Shown in pieces: positions 25,371 through 33,255 of a stretch of DNA of 64,000 bases. Each line of letters opens with the position of its first letter. The first letter of the stretch is position 1. Below the pieces are notes generated by a model. That model was not told the DNA's origin. It was given only the letters and a program-made list of their open reading frames with translations, and did not search any database. A program made the position numbers and the translations under genes. The stretch is from M3007 sp964392655 (lineage in GTDB: Bacteria > Bacteroidota > Bacteroidia > Chitinophagales > Saprospiraceae), in assembly GCA_964392655.1 (NCBI GenBank), contig CAYMQY010000004.1, forward strand, positions 1 through 64,000, read 5' to 3'.

Positions 25371-26098
25371 CGATTCATCCGGAACGCACCATCGGCGAAT
25401 TGGTCGCCCACCACTACCGCACCGCGGAGGTTTTCAGCCGGCACAGCATTGATTTTTGCTGCGGCGGAAAACGCACCCTGGCCAAGGCCTGCGAGGACAA
25501 ACACCTGGCCTGGGAAACCCTTTCCGACGAGTTGATACAGGCCATCGAAGCGCCTGAAATGCCGTCGCAAAACACGGACAAGTGGTCGCCCGATTTTCTG
25601 GCCGACTACATCGTGCACACACACCACCAGTACCTGCGGGAAAATCTGCCGCTGTTGTGCCAATATACCGCCAAAATTGCCAATGTGCACGGCGCCCGGC
25701 ACCCGGAACTGAAAGTGGTGGAAAAACAGGTTGAGCGCCTGACTAATGACTTGCTGGAACACATGGCCAAAGAGGAAACCATCCTTTTCCCGTATATCAA
25801 AGCGCTCTGCACTGCACAACGCGAACACGGCGGCGTACCCCGCATGCCGTTTGGAACGGTGGAAAACCCGATCCATGTCATGGAAAACGAGCACGACTAC
25901 GCCGGCACCCTGCTGGAAAACCTGCGCGACCTGACCGGCGGCTTCACCCCCCCTGCAGATGCCTGCGCCACCTATATCGTGACGTTTGCCAAACTCAAAG
26001 AGTTGGACAACGACCTGCGCTGGCATGTGCATCTGGAAAACAATGTGCTTTTCCCGAAGGCGATTTTACTCGAAAATATACTGCAACAACAAAACTGA
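25367..26098 (+). CDS. ric: RIC/ScdA/YtfE di-iron repair protein within the nos operon
   Basis: A 243-residue protein of the iron-sulfur cluster repair family. The N-terminal DUF542 (ScdA_N) domain has HSIDFCCGGKRTL with C31-C32. A hemerythrin-like four-helix domain (about 80-240) has the di-iron His/Glu motifs HTHHQYLRENLP, HMAKEETILFPYI, HVMENEHDYAGTLL and HVHLENNVLFPKAI. RIC proteins restore clusters damaged by NO and are commonly NO-induced. Here it overlaps nosF by 4 bases and is followed 2 bases later by nosY, so it must share their transcript. This fits protection against NO during denitrification. Confidence 0.95.
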   Translation: MTIHPERTIGELVAHHYRTAEVFSRHSIDFCCGGKRTLAKACEDKHLAWETLSDELIQAIEAPEMPSQNTDKWSPDFLADYIVHTHHQYLRENLPLLCQYTAKIANVHGARHPELKVVEKQVERLTNDLLEHMAKEETILFPYIKALCTAQREHGGVPRMPFGTVENPIHVMENEHDYAGTLLENLRDLTGGFTPPADACATYIVTFAKLKELDNDLRWHVHLENNVLFPKAILLENILQQQN

Positions 26099-26100
26099 AG

Positions 26101-26949
26101 ATGGACCAGACGCTAAAAACACCGTACCCTTGTGCTATGGAAAAAGCCGAAAACCGCAAGGCCGGCATGCTCGATTTGCCGATGCTGAAAATTGCGAAGT
26201 ACGTCGTGTACGACATCCTGCGCAACAAGTTCGTGCTGGCCTACCTGCTTTTCCTCCTGCTGGTGGCCATGAGTTTTTTCAACCTGGAGAGCGACCCGGC
26301 CAAAGGCATGATGAGTCTGCTGAACATCATCCTGATCGTGTTGCCGTTGGTCAGCATTGTTTTTGCCACCATTCACCTGTACAACTCCTACGAATTCACC
26401 GAACTGATGCTGGCCCAGCCGCTGCGCCGCTCGGATATTTTTCTGGGACAATACCTCGGCATGGCGACCTCGTTGTGCATTGCATTCGGCATCGGCGTGG
26501 GGGTGCCGGTGCTCCTGTACGAGGGCAGCATGCGGGGCGCAATTCTTGTGGGCTGCGGACTGCTGCTCACGCTGGCATTTGTGTCGCTGGCGTTTTTGTC
26601 CACCGTACTTGCCCGCGACAAGGCCCGGGGCATCGGAATTGCCTTGCTGCTGTGGTTTTTCTGCACCATTCTGTACGACGGACTGGTGCTCATGGGTATG
26701 TTCGCTTTTAGCGACTACCCGTTAGAAAAAGTCATTATCGGGCTGGCTTTCCTGAATCCTGTGGACCTGGCCCGAATCGCCATGCTGCTCCAACTGGATG
26801 CCGCTGCACTCATGGGCTACACTGGCGCCTTGTTTCAGCATTTCTTCGGTTCGTTTTGGGGTGGGGGACTTTCGGTACTGGCTATGTTCGTGTGGATTGT
26901 TATGCCGCTGTGGGTGGCGGTACGAATTTTCAGGAAAAAAGATATTTGA
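26101..26949 (+). CDS. nosY: NosY ABC transporter permease
   Basis: A 282-residue ABC-2-type permease with six hydrophobic helices (about 46-62, 80-98, 120-140, 150-170, 180-200, 248-272) and the NSYEFTELMLAQPLRRSDIFLGQYLG motif near 98-123 characteristic of NosY. It forms the membrane part of the NosFY exporter. It starts 2 bases after the ric stop. An internal Met at residue 13 is an alternative start. It is the last gene of the nos cluster; the next gene is on the opposite strand. Confidence 0.94.
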   Translation: MDQTLKTPYPCAMEKAENRKAGMLDLPMLKIAKYVVYDILRNKFVLAYLLFLLLVAMSFFNLESDPAKGMMSLLNIILIVLPLVSIVFATIHLYNSYEFTELMLAQPLRRSDIFLGQYLGMATSLCIAFGIGVGVPVLLYEGSMRGAILVGCGLLLTLAFVSLAFLSTVLARDKARGIGIALLLWFFCTILYDGLVLMGMFAFSDYPLEKVIIGLAFLNPVDLARIAMLLQLDAAALMGYTGALFQHFFGSFWGGGLSVLAMFVWIVMPLWVAVRIFRKKDI

Positions 26950-26956
26950 CAGCACA

Positions 26957-27793
26957 CTACCCGCACAACCCCTCCGCTTCCTTCAAAATCCCGCGTACAC
27001 GCCCGGGTGAAATTTCCGCCAAATCCAGTTTTGTCGGCTCAGCGAGCAGTTCCCGTGCCATTACTACACGGTTTTCCAGGAACCGGTTCTTTTCGTGTCG
27101 CGTCAGTGAAGTCAGGCAGGTGAGCGGATGCAGACCGGTGCGATCCACCCATTCGCGCAGGCCGTAGTCGTACGGCGTATCCCAGCCGATGAGGTGCATG
27201 CCCGAGCAGCGCCCGTAGCGCAGGGCATCGTCGGTGAACCGGGTATTGGTGAATACCCAGGACTCCGGCTCCCGGCCTTCCCATTCGGGTGCGGCTAAAA
27301 AACCTGCGCACAGGTCCCGGAACCGTGAGTGGATGTACAGCGGTATTTTTACGTCGCAAACCAGCCCTTGCCGGTTGTGAAACTTGCACTCCCCAAGCAG
27401 CACACGTCCGTCGGCCACACCGAATACATCCACCTCGTGCGACACGCACTTGCCGTCGCGGATGAGTCCGGTTTGCACGCGCATGCCCTGCTCTTCCAGC
27501 AGCCGGGCGATGAACACTTCGAACGGGTAGCCGGAAGGCCCCAGTTCGAGCAAGGCCTGCTTGAGCGAATAGCGGGCAGCCGTGTGCGGGGTTTCCTTGC
27601 GCAGCATTTTGTGCGCCGTCCGGAAAATCTTTTTCGTGGTCATACCCGGTCGCAGTTGCGCCGTTACTTCCCGTACGATTGCATCCGCCCGTTCGCGCCC
27701 GGCGCCTGCCCGACGCAACGAACGCAACAGTTTTTCCGGGTCAAACACCACCTGCTCGCCGGTGGCCTTGGTAATCCATGTTTCTTCGTGCAT
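26957..27793 (-). CDS. ATP-cone domain fused to Mrr-like PD-(D/E)xK nuclease
   Basis: A 278-residue protein. Residues about 5-90 are an ATP-cone domain (TKATGEQVVFDPEKLLRSL..., also found in NrdR and ribonucleotide reductases), which binds nucleotides. Residues about 92-235 are a restriction-endonuclease-like fold with E92, H119-E-V-D122 and G-E135-C-K137, matching the PD-(D/E)xK catalytic pattern of Mrr enzymes. An alpha-helical tail follows (LDLAEISPGRVRGIL). The combination suggests a nuclease sensing nucleotide state; no methyltransferase partner is nearby, so a classic restriction role is not supported. Convergent with nosY, 7 bases between stops. Confidence 0.88.
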   Translation of the reverse strand: MHEETWITKATGEQVVFDPEKLLRSLRRAGAGRERADAIVREVTAQLRPGMTTKKIFRTAHKMLRKETPHTAARYSLKQALLELGPSGYPFEVFIARLLEEQGMRVQTGLIRDGKCVSHEVDVFGVADGRVLLGECKFHNRQGLVCDVKIPLYIHSRFRDLCAGFLAAPEWEGREPESWVFTNTRFTDDALRYGRCSGMHLIGWDTPYDYGLREWVDRTGLHPLTCLTSLTRHEKNRFLENRVVMARELLAEPTKLDLAEISPGRVRGILKEAEGLCG

Positions 27794-27825
27794 AGTTCAA
27801 CTCATTTTGCATTCGTCCGGCGATT

Positions 27826-28833
27826 TCAATTCGTCGGATAAGTCCTCGGCTTGCGTTTGGCGTAAACATCCCGCAACCGCAGCGTATCGCCTCCCGGTAA
27901 AGGCACGTTCAGGTCGTACCGAATGACAATACGTGTACCGACCGGCGTGTGGTAATACAGCCGCCAGGCGTCGGCTTCGCTCAGGCCGATGCAGCCGTTG
28001 GACCAGGCTTTGCCCAGCGATTCGGGGTTGGTGGTCGGGTGGATCAACTGCCCATAGCGGTGCCCGTCAATTTCCGGTTCGATCCACGGGATCATGGGCA
28101 TACGGGTTTTGCTGCGGTCGTCGCGTTTGGTTTCCACGAGTTTGGTGCCGGTGTGTGGATCCACGAACCAGGTGGGCGTGCGGTTGATACGAATGATCGT
28201 GCCCGTGCCGGTGCGTGTGCGCAGGTCCTCCTCGCGGTTCAGGAGTTTTTGAAAACGTTTTTTGTTTTGACCCACCCGCACCAAAAAACCGGACACGGTA
28301 TCGGTCCCTTCCACCACGCGCAGCCGGAATTCCGGAATATTCAGGTCGAGCCAGGTGCTGTCCAACCGGGTTTGAATTTCGCGGGCGCTCAGCGTGTCGG
28401 GGATGCGCAGCGTATCGCCGGGATGCAGAACAACCATTTTTTTCTGGTCGTACACGAATTCGCCTCGCGCCATGCGGCGGTAGTAGTCGGTTTCGGCCAG
28501 GGTGTCAATAATCCAGGGATTGGCGTTTACGAGCAGGTGCTCGGTCAGCGGATACGGTGTCAGGCTGTCGAAATGCGCCACGAGGCTGTCGAGGAAGGGG
28601 AAGTAGTCCCGCACGCGAATTTCACGGGACACGATGTATTCGAAAAGCGGGAGACGCGCGACTGGTTCGGAAGCCGGCGCGCCGAGCATCAGCGAGTCCA
28701 GGCGTGGAACGGGGATGGCTTCGGAGGGGGAACTGCGTTTGCAGCCTGCGACAAGCAACACTATTGCCAGCATGGCAAACACCGGCAGGAATTGTATACT
28801 TTTGTATGCGCTTGAAACAAACGACTTCACCAT
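27826..28833 (-). CDS. L,D-transpeptidase (YkuD) lipoprotein
   Basis: A 335-residue envelope enzyme. The start at 28833 gives a lipoprotein signal (MVKSFVSS... ending LLVAGC, Cys 31). A LysM-like segment is possible around MVVLHPGDTLRIPDTLS. The YkuD catalytic domain has LIHPTTNPESLG with H265 and SNGCIGL with catalytic Cys 281. Such enzymes make 3-3 crosslinks in peptidoglycan or attach proteins to it. Its start codon overlaps that of the divergent gene at 28832, so its promoter must lie within that neighbour or the start is elsewhere; the signal peptide argues for 28833. Confidence 0.92.
   Translation of the reverse strand: MVKSFVSSAYKSIQFLPVFAMLAIVLLVAGCKRSSPSEAIPVPRLDSLMLGAPASEPVARLPLFEYIVSREIRVRDYFPFLDSLVAHFDSLTPYPLTEHLLVNANPWIIDTLAETDYYRRMARGEFVYDQKKMVVLHPGDTLRIPDTLSAREIQTRLDSTWLDLNIPEFRLRVVEGTDTVSGFLVRVGQNKKRFQKLLNREEDLRTRTGTGTIIRINRTPTWFVDPHTGTKLVETKRDDRSKTRMPMIPWIEPEIDGHRYGQLIHPTTNPESLGKAWSNGCIGLSEADAWRLYYHTPVGTRIVIRYDLNVPLPGGDTLRLRDVYAKRKPRTYPTN
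28797..28804 (+). promoter_or_regulatory. -7 element inside the L,D-transpeptidase signal sequence
   Basis: TACTTTTG matches TAnnTTTG exactly, 27 bases before the plus-strand ATG at 28832. It lies within the opposite-strand coding region for the transpeptidase signal peptide. Confidence 0.5.
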
Positions 28834-29293
28834 GAATACACTGTTCAAATTACTTGTCCTGTCTGCATTTCTGCTCCGCGCTACCTTTTCTCCGGCCCAA
28901 ATCCTCATCGGCTCCCTCGCAAGTGGCGAACCGGAATTGCGCCTGAACGAAGCCGAACTGAATACGCGGCTGGCATTTACGCTGGGCGGTACCACACTTC
29001 AAAATGCCGTGCTCTACTCCGGCTCGGATATCCACGGCGTGTACTACTACGTCCGTGCCGACGGCGTCCGGACCGGACAAAACGTGAAAACCCGGGTGGC
29101 CGTGATCCTTTCGCAACGGGAAGGCAATCTTGTTTTCGACACCGAATCCGGTTGCGTCATGGAATGTATTCCGCAGCAGCCGGGCACAAGTTGCGACCTG
29201 AATATTCGCGAACGCTGCAAGCAGCAAACATGCACCCCCGTGGGCACCGGCGGCTGCAATGTTCGGGTAATTTTTCCTGCTACGCCGGACTGA
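28832..29293 (+). CDS. Secreted hypothetical protein with cysteine-rich C-terminus
   Basis: A 153-residue protein with signal peptide (MNTLFKLLVLSAFLLRATFSPA) and a mature domain with a beta-rich N-terminal part (LRLNEAELNTRLAFTLGGTTLQNAVLY) and six cysteines in the last 45 residues (SGCVMECIPQQPGTSCDLNIRERCKQQTCTPVGTGGC). I do not recognise the family. The start overlaps the divergent transpeptidase start by two bases. A perfect long inverted repeat follows the stop. Confidence 0.75.
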   Translation: MNTLFKLLVLSAFLLRATFSPAQILIGSLASGEPELRLNEAELNTRLAFTLGGTTLQNAVLYSGSDIHGVYYYVRADGVRTGQNVKTRVAVILSQREGNLVFDTESGCVMECIPQQPGTSCDLNIRERCKQQTCTPVGTGGCNVRVIFPATPD

Positions 29294-29300
29294 AGGCTGC

Positions 29301-29376
29301 TTTGTCATTCCGAAGGAACCCGTCCACTCTAGGTTTGTAGCGCCGTAGCGCGGACGGGTTCCTTCGGAATGACAAA
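29301..29376. repeat. Long perfect inverted repeat between convergent genes
   Basis: Arms 29301-29325 and 29352-29376 are perfect complements (25 bp; core TCATTCCGAAGGAACCCGTC) around a 26-base loop. It lies between the ends of two convergent genes and would work as a bidirectional transcript-end hairpin. Its size and symmetry also suit a mobile palindromic element. Confidence 0.85.
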
Positions 29377-29382
29377 AGCAAC

Positions 29383-30924
29383 TCACAGCGGAATATTCCC
29401 GTGTTTCCGTTTCGGCCTTGCCACCGCCTTGTGTTCGAGCATGGCAAACGCCTTGATCAGTTTCCGGCGCGTTTCACGGGGCAGGATTACTTCGTCAATG
29501 AACCCCCGGGCAGCAGCCCGGTACGGATTGGCGAAGGCTTCTGCGTATTCGCGTTCCTTCTCGGCCAGTTTGGCTGCCGGGTCGGGCGCGGCGTCAATTT
29601 CCTTTTTGAAAATAATTTCCGATGCACCCTTGGCGCCCATCACTGCGATTTCGGCGCTGGGCCAGGCGAAGTTCATGTCGGCGCCGATGTGTTTGGAATT
29701 CATCACGTCGTAAGCACCGCCGTAGGCTTTGCGGGTAATGACCGTCACGCGCGGCACCGTGGCTTCCGAAAAAGCGTACAACAACTTGGCGCCGTTGGTG
29801 ATGATGGCGTTCCACTCCTGATCGGTGCCGGGCAGGAAGCCGGGCACGTCTTCCAGCACTAACAGCGGAATGTTGAAACAGTCACAAAAGCGCACGAAAC
29901 GCGCGCCTTTTTTGGACGAATTCACGTCCAGCACGCCGGCCAGGCTCATTGGCTGGTTGGCCACAATGCCGATGCTGCGCCCGGCCAGACGGGCGAACCC
30001 CACCACGATGTTTTCCGCGTAGTTTTCGTGGATTTCAAAAAACGAGTCTTCGTCCACGATACCTGCAATTACCTCCTTGATGTCGTAGGGGTGGTTGGCA
30101 TTTTCGGGTACGATGCGGTCCAATTGTTCGCGGTACTCTTCCCCGATGGTGTACGGCAGTACCGGCACGCGGTCTTCGCAGTTTTGGGGGATATAACTCA
30201 GCAGGCGCTTGAGTTTTTCGATACAATCCACGTCGTTGGCAGCTACGAGGTGCGTCACGCCCGATTTGGAGGCGTGGGTGCCGGCGCCTCCAAGTTGTTC
30301 GCTGGTCACTTCTTCGTTGGTCACGGTTTTGACCACGTTCGGGCCGGTCACGAACATGTACGAGGAGCCATCCACCATGACAATGAAATCCGTCATGGCG
30401 GGGCTGTACACCGCTCCACCGGCGCAGGGGCCCATGATAGCCGAAATTTGGGGTACCACCCCGCTGGAGAGCACATTCCGGTAAAAAATATCGGCGTAGC
30501 CACCCAGCGAGTTTACCCCTTCCTGGATTCGGGCGCCGCCGGAGTCGTTCAGACCGATGACCGGAGCGCCGTTTTTCACGGCCAGGTCCATGATCTTGCA
30601 AATTTTTTCTGCGTGGGTTTCGGAAAGCGAACCGCCGAACACCGTGAAATCCTGGGCAAAAACGTACACCAAACGCCCGCCGACGGTGCCGTAGCCGGTG
30701 ACCACACCGTCGCCCATAAAAATCTGGTCGGCCATGCCGAAATCGGTGGTTCGATGCGTCACCAAGGCGCCGATTTCCTCGAAAGAGCCTTCATCGAGCA
30801 GGAAGTGGATGCGCTCACGGGCCGTGAGTTTGCCCTTTTTGTGCTGGGATTCAATGCGGGCTTCGCCGCCGCCGAGTTTGGCTTCGGCAAGTTTTTGCTG
30901 GAGAAGTGTGATTTTATTGTCCAT
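29383..30924 (-). CDS. pccB: Acyl-CoA carboxylase carboxyltransferase (PccB-type beta) subunit
   Basis: A 513-residue biotin-dependent carboxyltransferase subunit. The start MDNKITLLQQK at 30924 matches the family N-terminus; the frame continues upstream into intergenic repeats. It has the KGKLTARERI motif near 30, two crotonase-like lobes, and acyl-CoA binding glycine-rich segments (GLNDSGGARIQEGV and GPCAGGAVYSPA in the first, KAYGGAYDVM in the second). It transfers carboxyl from biotin to propionyl- or acetyl-CoA. No biotin carboxylase or carrier gene is adjacent, so the partner subunits are encoded elsewhere. The exact acyl-CoA is not settled by sequence. Confidence 0.93.
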   Translation of the reverse strand: MDNKITLLQQKLAEAKLGGGEARIESQHKKGKLTARERIHFLLDEGSFEEIGALVTHRTTDFGMADQIFMGDGVVTGYGTVGGRLVYVFAQDFTVFGGSLSETHAEKICKIMDLAVKNGAPVIGLNDSGGARIQEGVNSLGGYADIFYRNVLSSGVVPQISAIMGPCAGGAVYSPAMTDFIVMVDGSSYMFVTGPNVVKTVTNEEVTSEQLGGAGTHASKSGVTHLVAANDVDCIEKLKRLLSYIPQNCEDRVPVLPYTIGEEYREQLDRIVPENANHPYDIKEVIAGIVDEDSFFEIHENYAENIVVGFARLAGRSIGIVANQPMSLAGVLDVNSSKKGARFVRFCDCFNIPLLVLEDVPGFLPGTDQEWNAIITNGAKLLYAFSEATVPRVTVITRKAYGGAYDVMNSKHIGADMNFAWPSAEIAVMGAKGASEIIFKKEIDAAPDPAAKLAEKEREYAEAFANPYRAAARGFIDEVILPRETRRKLIKAFAMLEHKAVARPKRKHGNIPL

Positions 30925-30961
30925 GCGGAGTGTTGGTTCGATTGATTCGATTGATTTGACT

Positions 30962-31013
30962 GGATTTTCAGCCCACGGCTTCAACATTCTCAGCCCACGG
31001 CTTCAGCCGTGGG
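30962..31013. repeat. REP-like palindrome copy with extra half-element
   Basis: A half copy (30962-30983, identical to part of the element after nosZ) is followed by a full CCCACGGCTTCAGCCGTGGG (30994-31013). The full copy provides the stop codon of the deoxynucleoside kinase gene on the minus strand. Confidence 0.85.
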
Positions 31014-31647
31014 CAAGCGAGATATATTGCAGCCCGGGCCGATAGGTTTGTTTCAGCAGGGTGGTAATAGATTCCAGTACAGATTCCTGCCGCACAAAAT
31101 CGGCGTCTTGCAGATCAAGCACCACGATCGGGATTTCGGTTTCCTGTTTAAAAAAATCGAGGTAGGCCTGCTGGAGTTCTTCGAGGTAATCGTCCGAAAT
31201 AAGTCGTTCCATATCGCGCCCGCGTTTGCGTATCTGGTTTTGCAAAACCGGAACCGGGCGGTGCAGGTACAGCAGGAGGTCGGGCTTTGGGAAGGTGGCG
31301 TTCAGCACGGAAAACAGGCGCTGGAATAGCCTGAATTCTTCTTCGTTCAGGTTGTTTTTGGCAAAAAGCAGGGTTTTTAGAAAAAAATAGTCGGCTACTG
31401 TGGTGGACTGGAACAAGTCGGGGCCGGCAAAATGCTCCAGCAACTGCTTGTGCCGTTCGGTCATGAAAAACAGTTCGACCGGAAAAGCGTAGCGGTCCGG
31501 TTGCTCATAAAAAAACGGCAAAAACGGATTGTCGGTAAACTGTTCCAACACCAGAGCGCACCCGTACCGTTCGGCCAGAAGGCGGCACAGCGTCGTTTTA
31601 CCGGCGCCGATGTTGCCTTCGATGGCGATGAACTGGTATGGTGGCAT
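31003..31647 (-). CDS. Deoxynucleoside kinase
   Basis: A 214-residue kinase of the dNK family. The P-loop EGNIGAGKTTL lies at about 10-20; ELFFMTERHKQL and STTVADYFFLKTLLFAKNNL are the substrate-binding and lid-forming regions; KPDLLLYLHRP is the central strand; IRKRGRDMER corresponds to the lid arginines. It phosphorylates deoxynucleosides for salvage. It is transcribed after folK with 35 bases between, a pairing frequent in Bacteroidota. The last residues (SLAHG) and the stop are encoded by a REP-like palindrome. Confidence 0.93.
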   Translation of the reverse strand: MPPYQFIAIEGNIGAGKTTLCRLLAERYGCALVLEQFTDNPFLPFFYEQPDRYAFPVELFFMTERHKQLLEHFAGPDLFQSTTVADYFFLKTLLFAKNNLNEEEFRLFQRLFSVLNATFPKPDLLLYLHRPVPVLQNQIRKRGRDMERLISDDYLEELQQAYLDFFKQETEIPIVVLDLQDADFVRQESVLESITTLLKQTYRPGLQYISLAHG

Positions 31648-31682
31648 GAAACAGTTTTGAGTTTTGAGTTTGGGGTTTTGAG

Positions 31683-32195
31683 TTAGCCGAGCATGACGAC
31701 TTCGGATTGGTCGTCGCAGGCCATGTAGAGTTCGTCTATGGCTTTTTTGAGCAGCGGATGTTCGAGATCGGGGGCGATTTCGAGCAGGGGCGCCAGTACA
31801 AAAGCGCGCTTGTGGAGTTCGGGGTGCGGGATATCCAGGCCTTTGTCGCGGATGATGCGTTTGCCGTAAAACAGGATGTCCACGTCAATGATACGCGGCC
31901 CCCACTTTTCCTTTTTGACGCGGCCCATCTGGCGTTCCACCTTGGTGATGGCCTCCAGCAGTTCGCGCGGGTCCAACGTCGTATTGATCATGATGACCTG
32001 ATTGATAAACGGCTCCTGCTCTTTGTTGCCCCAGGGTTCGGTCTCGTATAAATGGCTGAATTTAGCCACCTTGCCGATGGTGCGGTGGATGAGATCGTAT
32101 GCCATGCGGATGTTGGCGATGCGGTCGCCCACGTTGCTCCCCAAGCCGAGGAACACATTGATATATTTTTTTGCACCGTGTATTTGTTGCGCCAT
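31683..32195 (-). CDS. folK: HPPK, 2-amino-4-hydroxy-6-hydroxymethyldihydropteridine pyrophosphokinase
   Basis: A 170-residue folate-biosynthesis enzyme transferring pyrophosphate from ATP to hydroxymethyl-dihydropterin. Motifs: FLGLGSNVGDR near 16, YETEPWG near 50, and the signature KWGPRIIDVDILFYG near 98, followed by PHPELHKRAFVLAPL. The start MAQQIHGAKK at 32195 is chosen because upstream codons are made of an intergenic inverted repeat. It precedes the deoxynucleoside kinase gene in the same orientation. Confidence 0.95.
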   Translation of the reverse strand: MAQQIHGAKKYINVFLGLGSNVGDRIANIRMAYDLIHRTIGKVAKFSHLYETEPWGNKEQEPFINQVIMINTTLDPRELLEAITKVERQMGRVKKEKWGPRIIDVDILFYGKRIIRDKGLDIPHPELHKRAFVLAPLLEIAPDLEHPLLKKAIDELYMACDDQSEVVMLG

Positions 32196-32200
32196 AAGAA

Positions 32201-32290
32201 AAGGTTTCTGGTTGGAAGGTTGGAGGGTTTCTCGTTGGAAGGTTGCTTTAAATTCCCAAAACAACCAGAAACCTTCCAACCAGAAACCTT
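32201..32290. repeat. 21-bp perfect inverted repeat upstream of folK
   Basis: Arms 32201-32221 and 32270-32290 are exact complements (unit AAGGTTTCTGGTTGGAAGGT), with additional GGTTGGAAGG-like copies inside the loop. It lies in the divergent region between folK and a lipoprotein gene and begins 5 bases before the folK ATG. Confidence 0.8.
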
Positions 32291-32345
32291 CAAACCTTGA
32301 AAGCGGCAAAGGTATACACCCTTCCGCGAAATACTTGGAATGGTC

Positions 32346-32353
32346 TAACTTTG
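32346..32353 (+). promoter_or_regulatory. -7 element of the coiled-coil lipoprotein gene
   Basis: TAACTTTG matches TAnnTTTG exactly, 45 bases before the ATG at 32399. Confidence 0.5.
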
Positions 32354-32398
32354 CGCCGATTTTTCAAACATGGTTTACCAAACACAACAGCACGATTT

Positions 32399-33127
32399 AT
32401 GAAACACGTCAGATTTCCCCTTTTTTCTGCAGTATTGATCCTTTTGATCGCCTGCAACCGAATTGACAACGCCTTCGTAGAGCAAATTCAGACCGGCCTG
32501 AACAAGGCTCAGGAGAACAAAACGGCGTTTGAGTCCAGCCTGCAGGCAAGTAATGCCTTATTTGAAAAGATGAGCAAAGCCCCGGATGGGGTAAAAAACA
32601 ACCCCAAGTTTGGTTTTATTGACTTGTATACTCGCGTAGCTATGTTGCAACAAGCCTATAGCTCCATGATCGCTGCGCAGGATGAAATGGCGGCACGGGC
32701 ACAAACGCTGCTGGACGAGTACACCGACGGCAAAGCAAAAAAGGATTCCATCAACCAGGAAATTACCGGTATTCTCACCAATTTTGACGGCTACCAGTCG
32801 CGAATTGATCGTATGAATACCATGATCGAAGAAGCGGAAAAAGGGTTTGGTCAGGTAATGGCCGCCTGGGATGCCGCTCCGGAAGCGGAAAAAACCGCAT
32901 CGGCAGCCATGCCGGCGCCGGCTTTACCCGATGTTGTCGCCGGCAGTGCCGCGCGTATGCAAAGCGCCGCACAAGGCATGAGCACCTCTCCGGCTGCCGG
33001 CAACGGCGCCACATCCGGCGGGGCTACTTCGGGCAGCACCGCCCCCGGGGGGACTTTGTCGCCTTCCGGAACTACGCCTCCTTCGAGCACCGGTACCGGT
33101 CTCCAAACGGCGCCTAAAAAACAATAG
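32399..33127 (+). CDS. Coiled-coil lipoprotein of unknown function
   Basis: A 242-residue lipoprotein: signal MKHVRFPLFSAVLILLIAC with Cys 19, a helical coiled-coil-like domain (about 25-170, rich in Ala, Gln, Glu) and a low-complexity tail (about 170-242) of Ala, Gly, Ser, Thr and Pro (GATSGGATSGSTAPGG). No family recognised. It is followed by a hairpin terminator and then the SprB-like giant, so it is a monocistronic unit. Confidence 0.8.
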   Translation: MKHVRFPLFSAVLILLIACNRIDNAFVEQIQTGLNKAQENKTAFESSLQASNALFEKMSKAPDGVKNNPKFGFIDLYTRVAMLQQAYSSMIAAQDEMAARAQTLLDEYTDGKAKKDSINQEITGILTNFDGYQSRIDRMNTMIEEAEKGFGQVMAAWDAAPEAEKTASAAMPAPALPDVVAGSAARMQSAAQGMSTSPAAGNGATSGGATSGSTAPGGTLSPSGTTPPSSTGTGLQTAPKKQ

Positions 33128-33167
33128 CCGGAACACCCTTTCCGAACCACAATTGGTTCTTTGATAC

Positions 33168-33214
33168 AAAATGCCGGAGGCAGCGAAAACTTGTTCGCGT
33201 GTGTCCGGCATTTT
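33168..33214 (+). terminator. Hairpin terminator after the coiled-coil lipoprotein gene
   Basis: AAAATGCCGGA (33168-33178) pairs exactly with TCCGGCATTTT (33204-33214); the second arm ends in a short T-run. The 25-base loop is long, so efficiency is uncertain. Confidence 0.65.
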
Positions 33215-33255
33215 GCATTGTTTTGCAACCGATTCGCCCGTTCATCCCCCGTACT

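Noticed and set aside
24657..26098. Nos region as horizontally acquired island
   Set aside because: Codon use and base composition look like the neighbouring genes, and no integrase, tRNA or boundary repeats were found.
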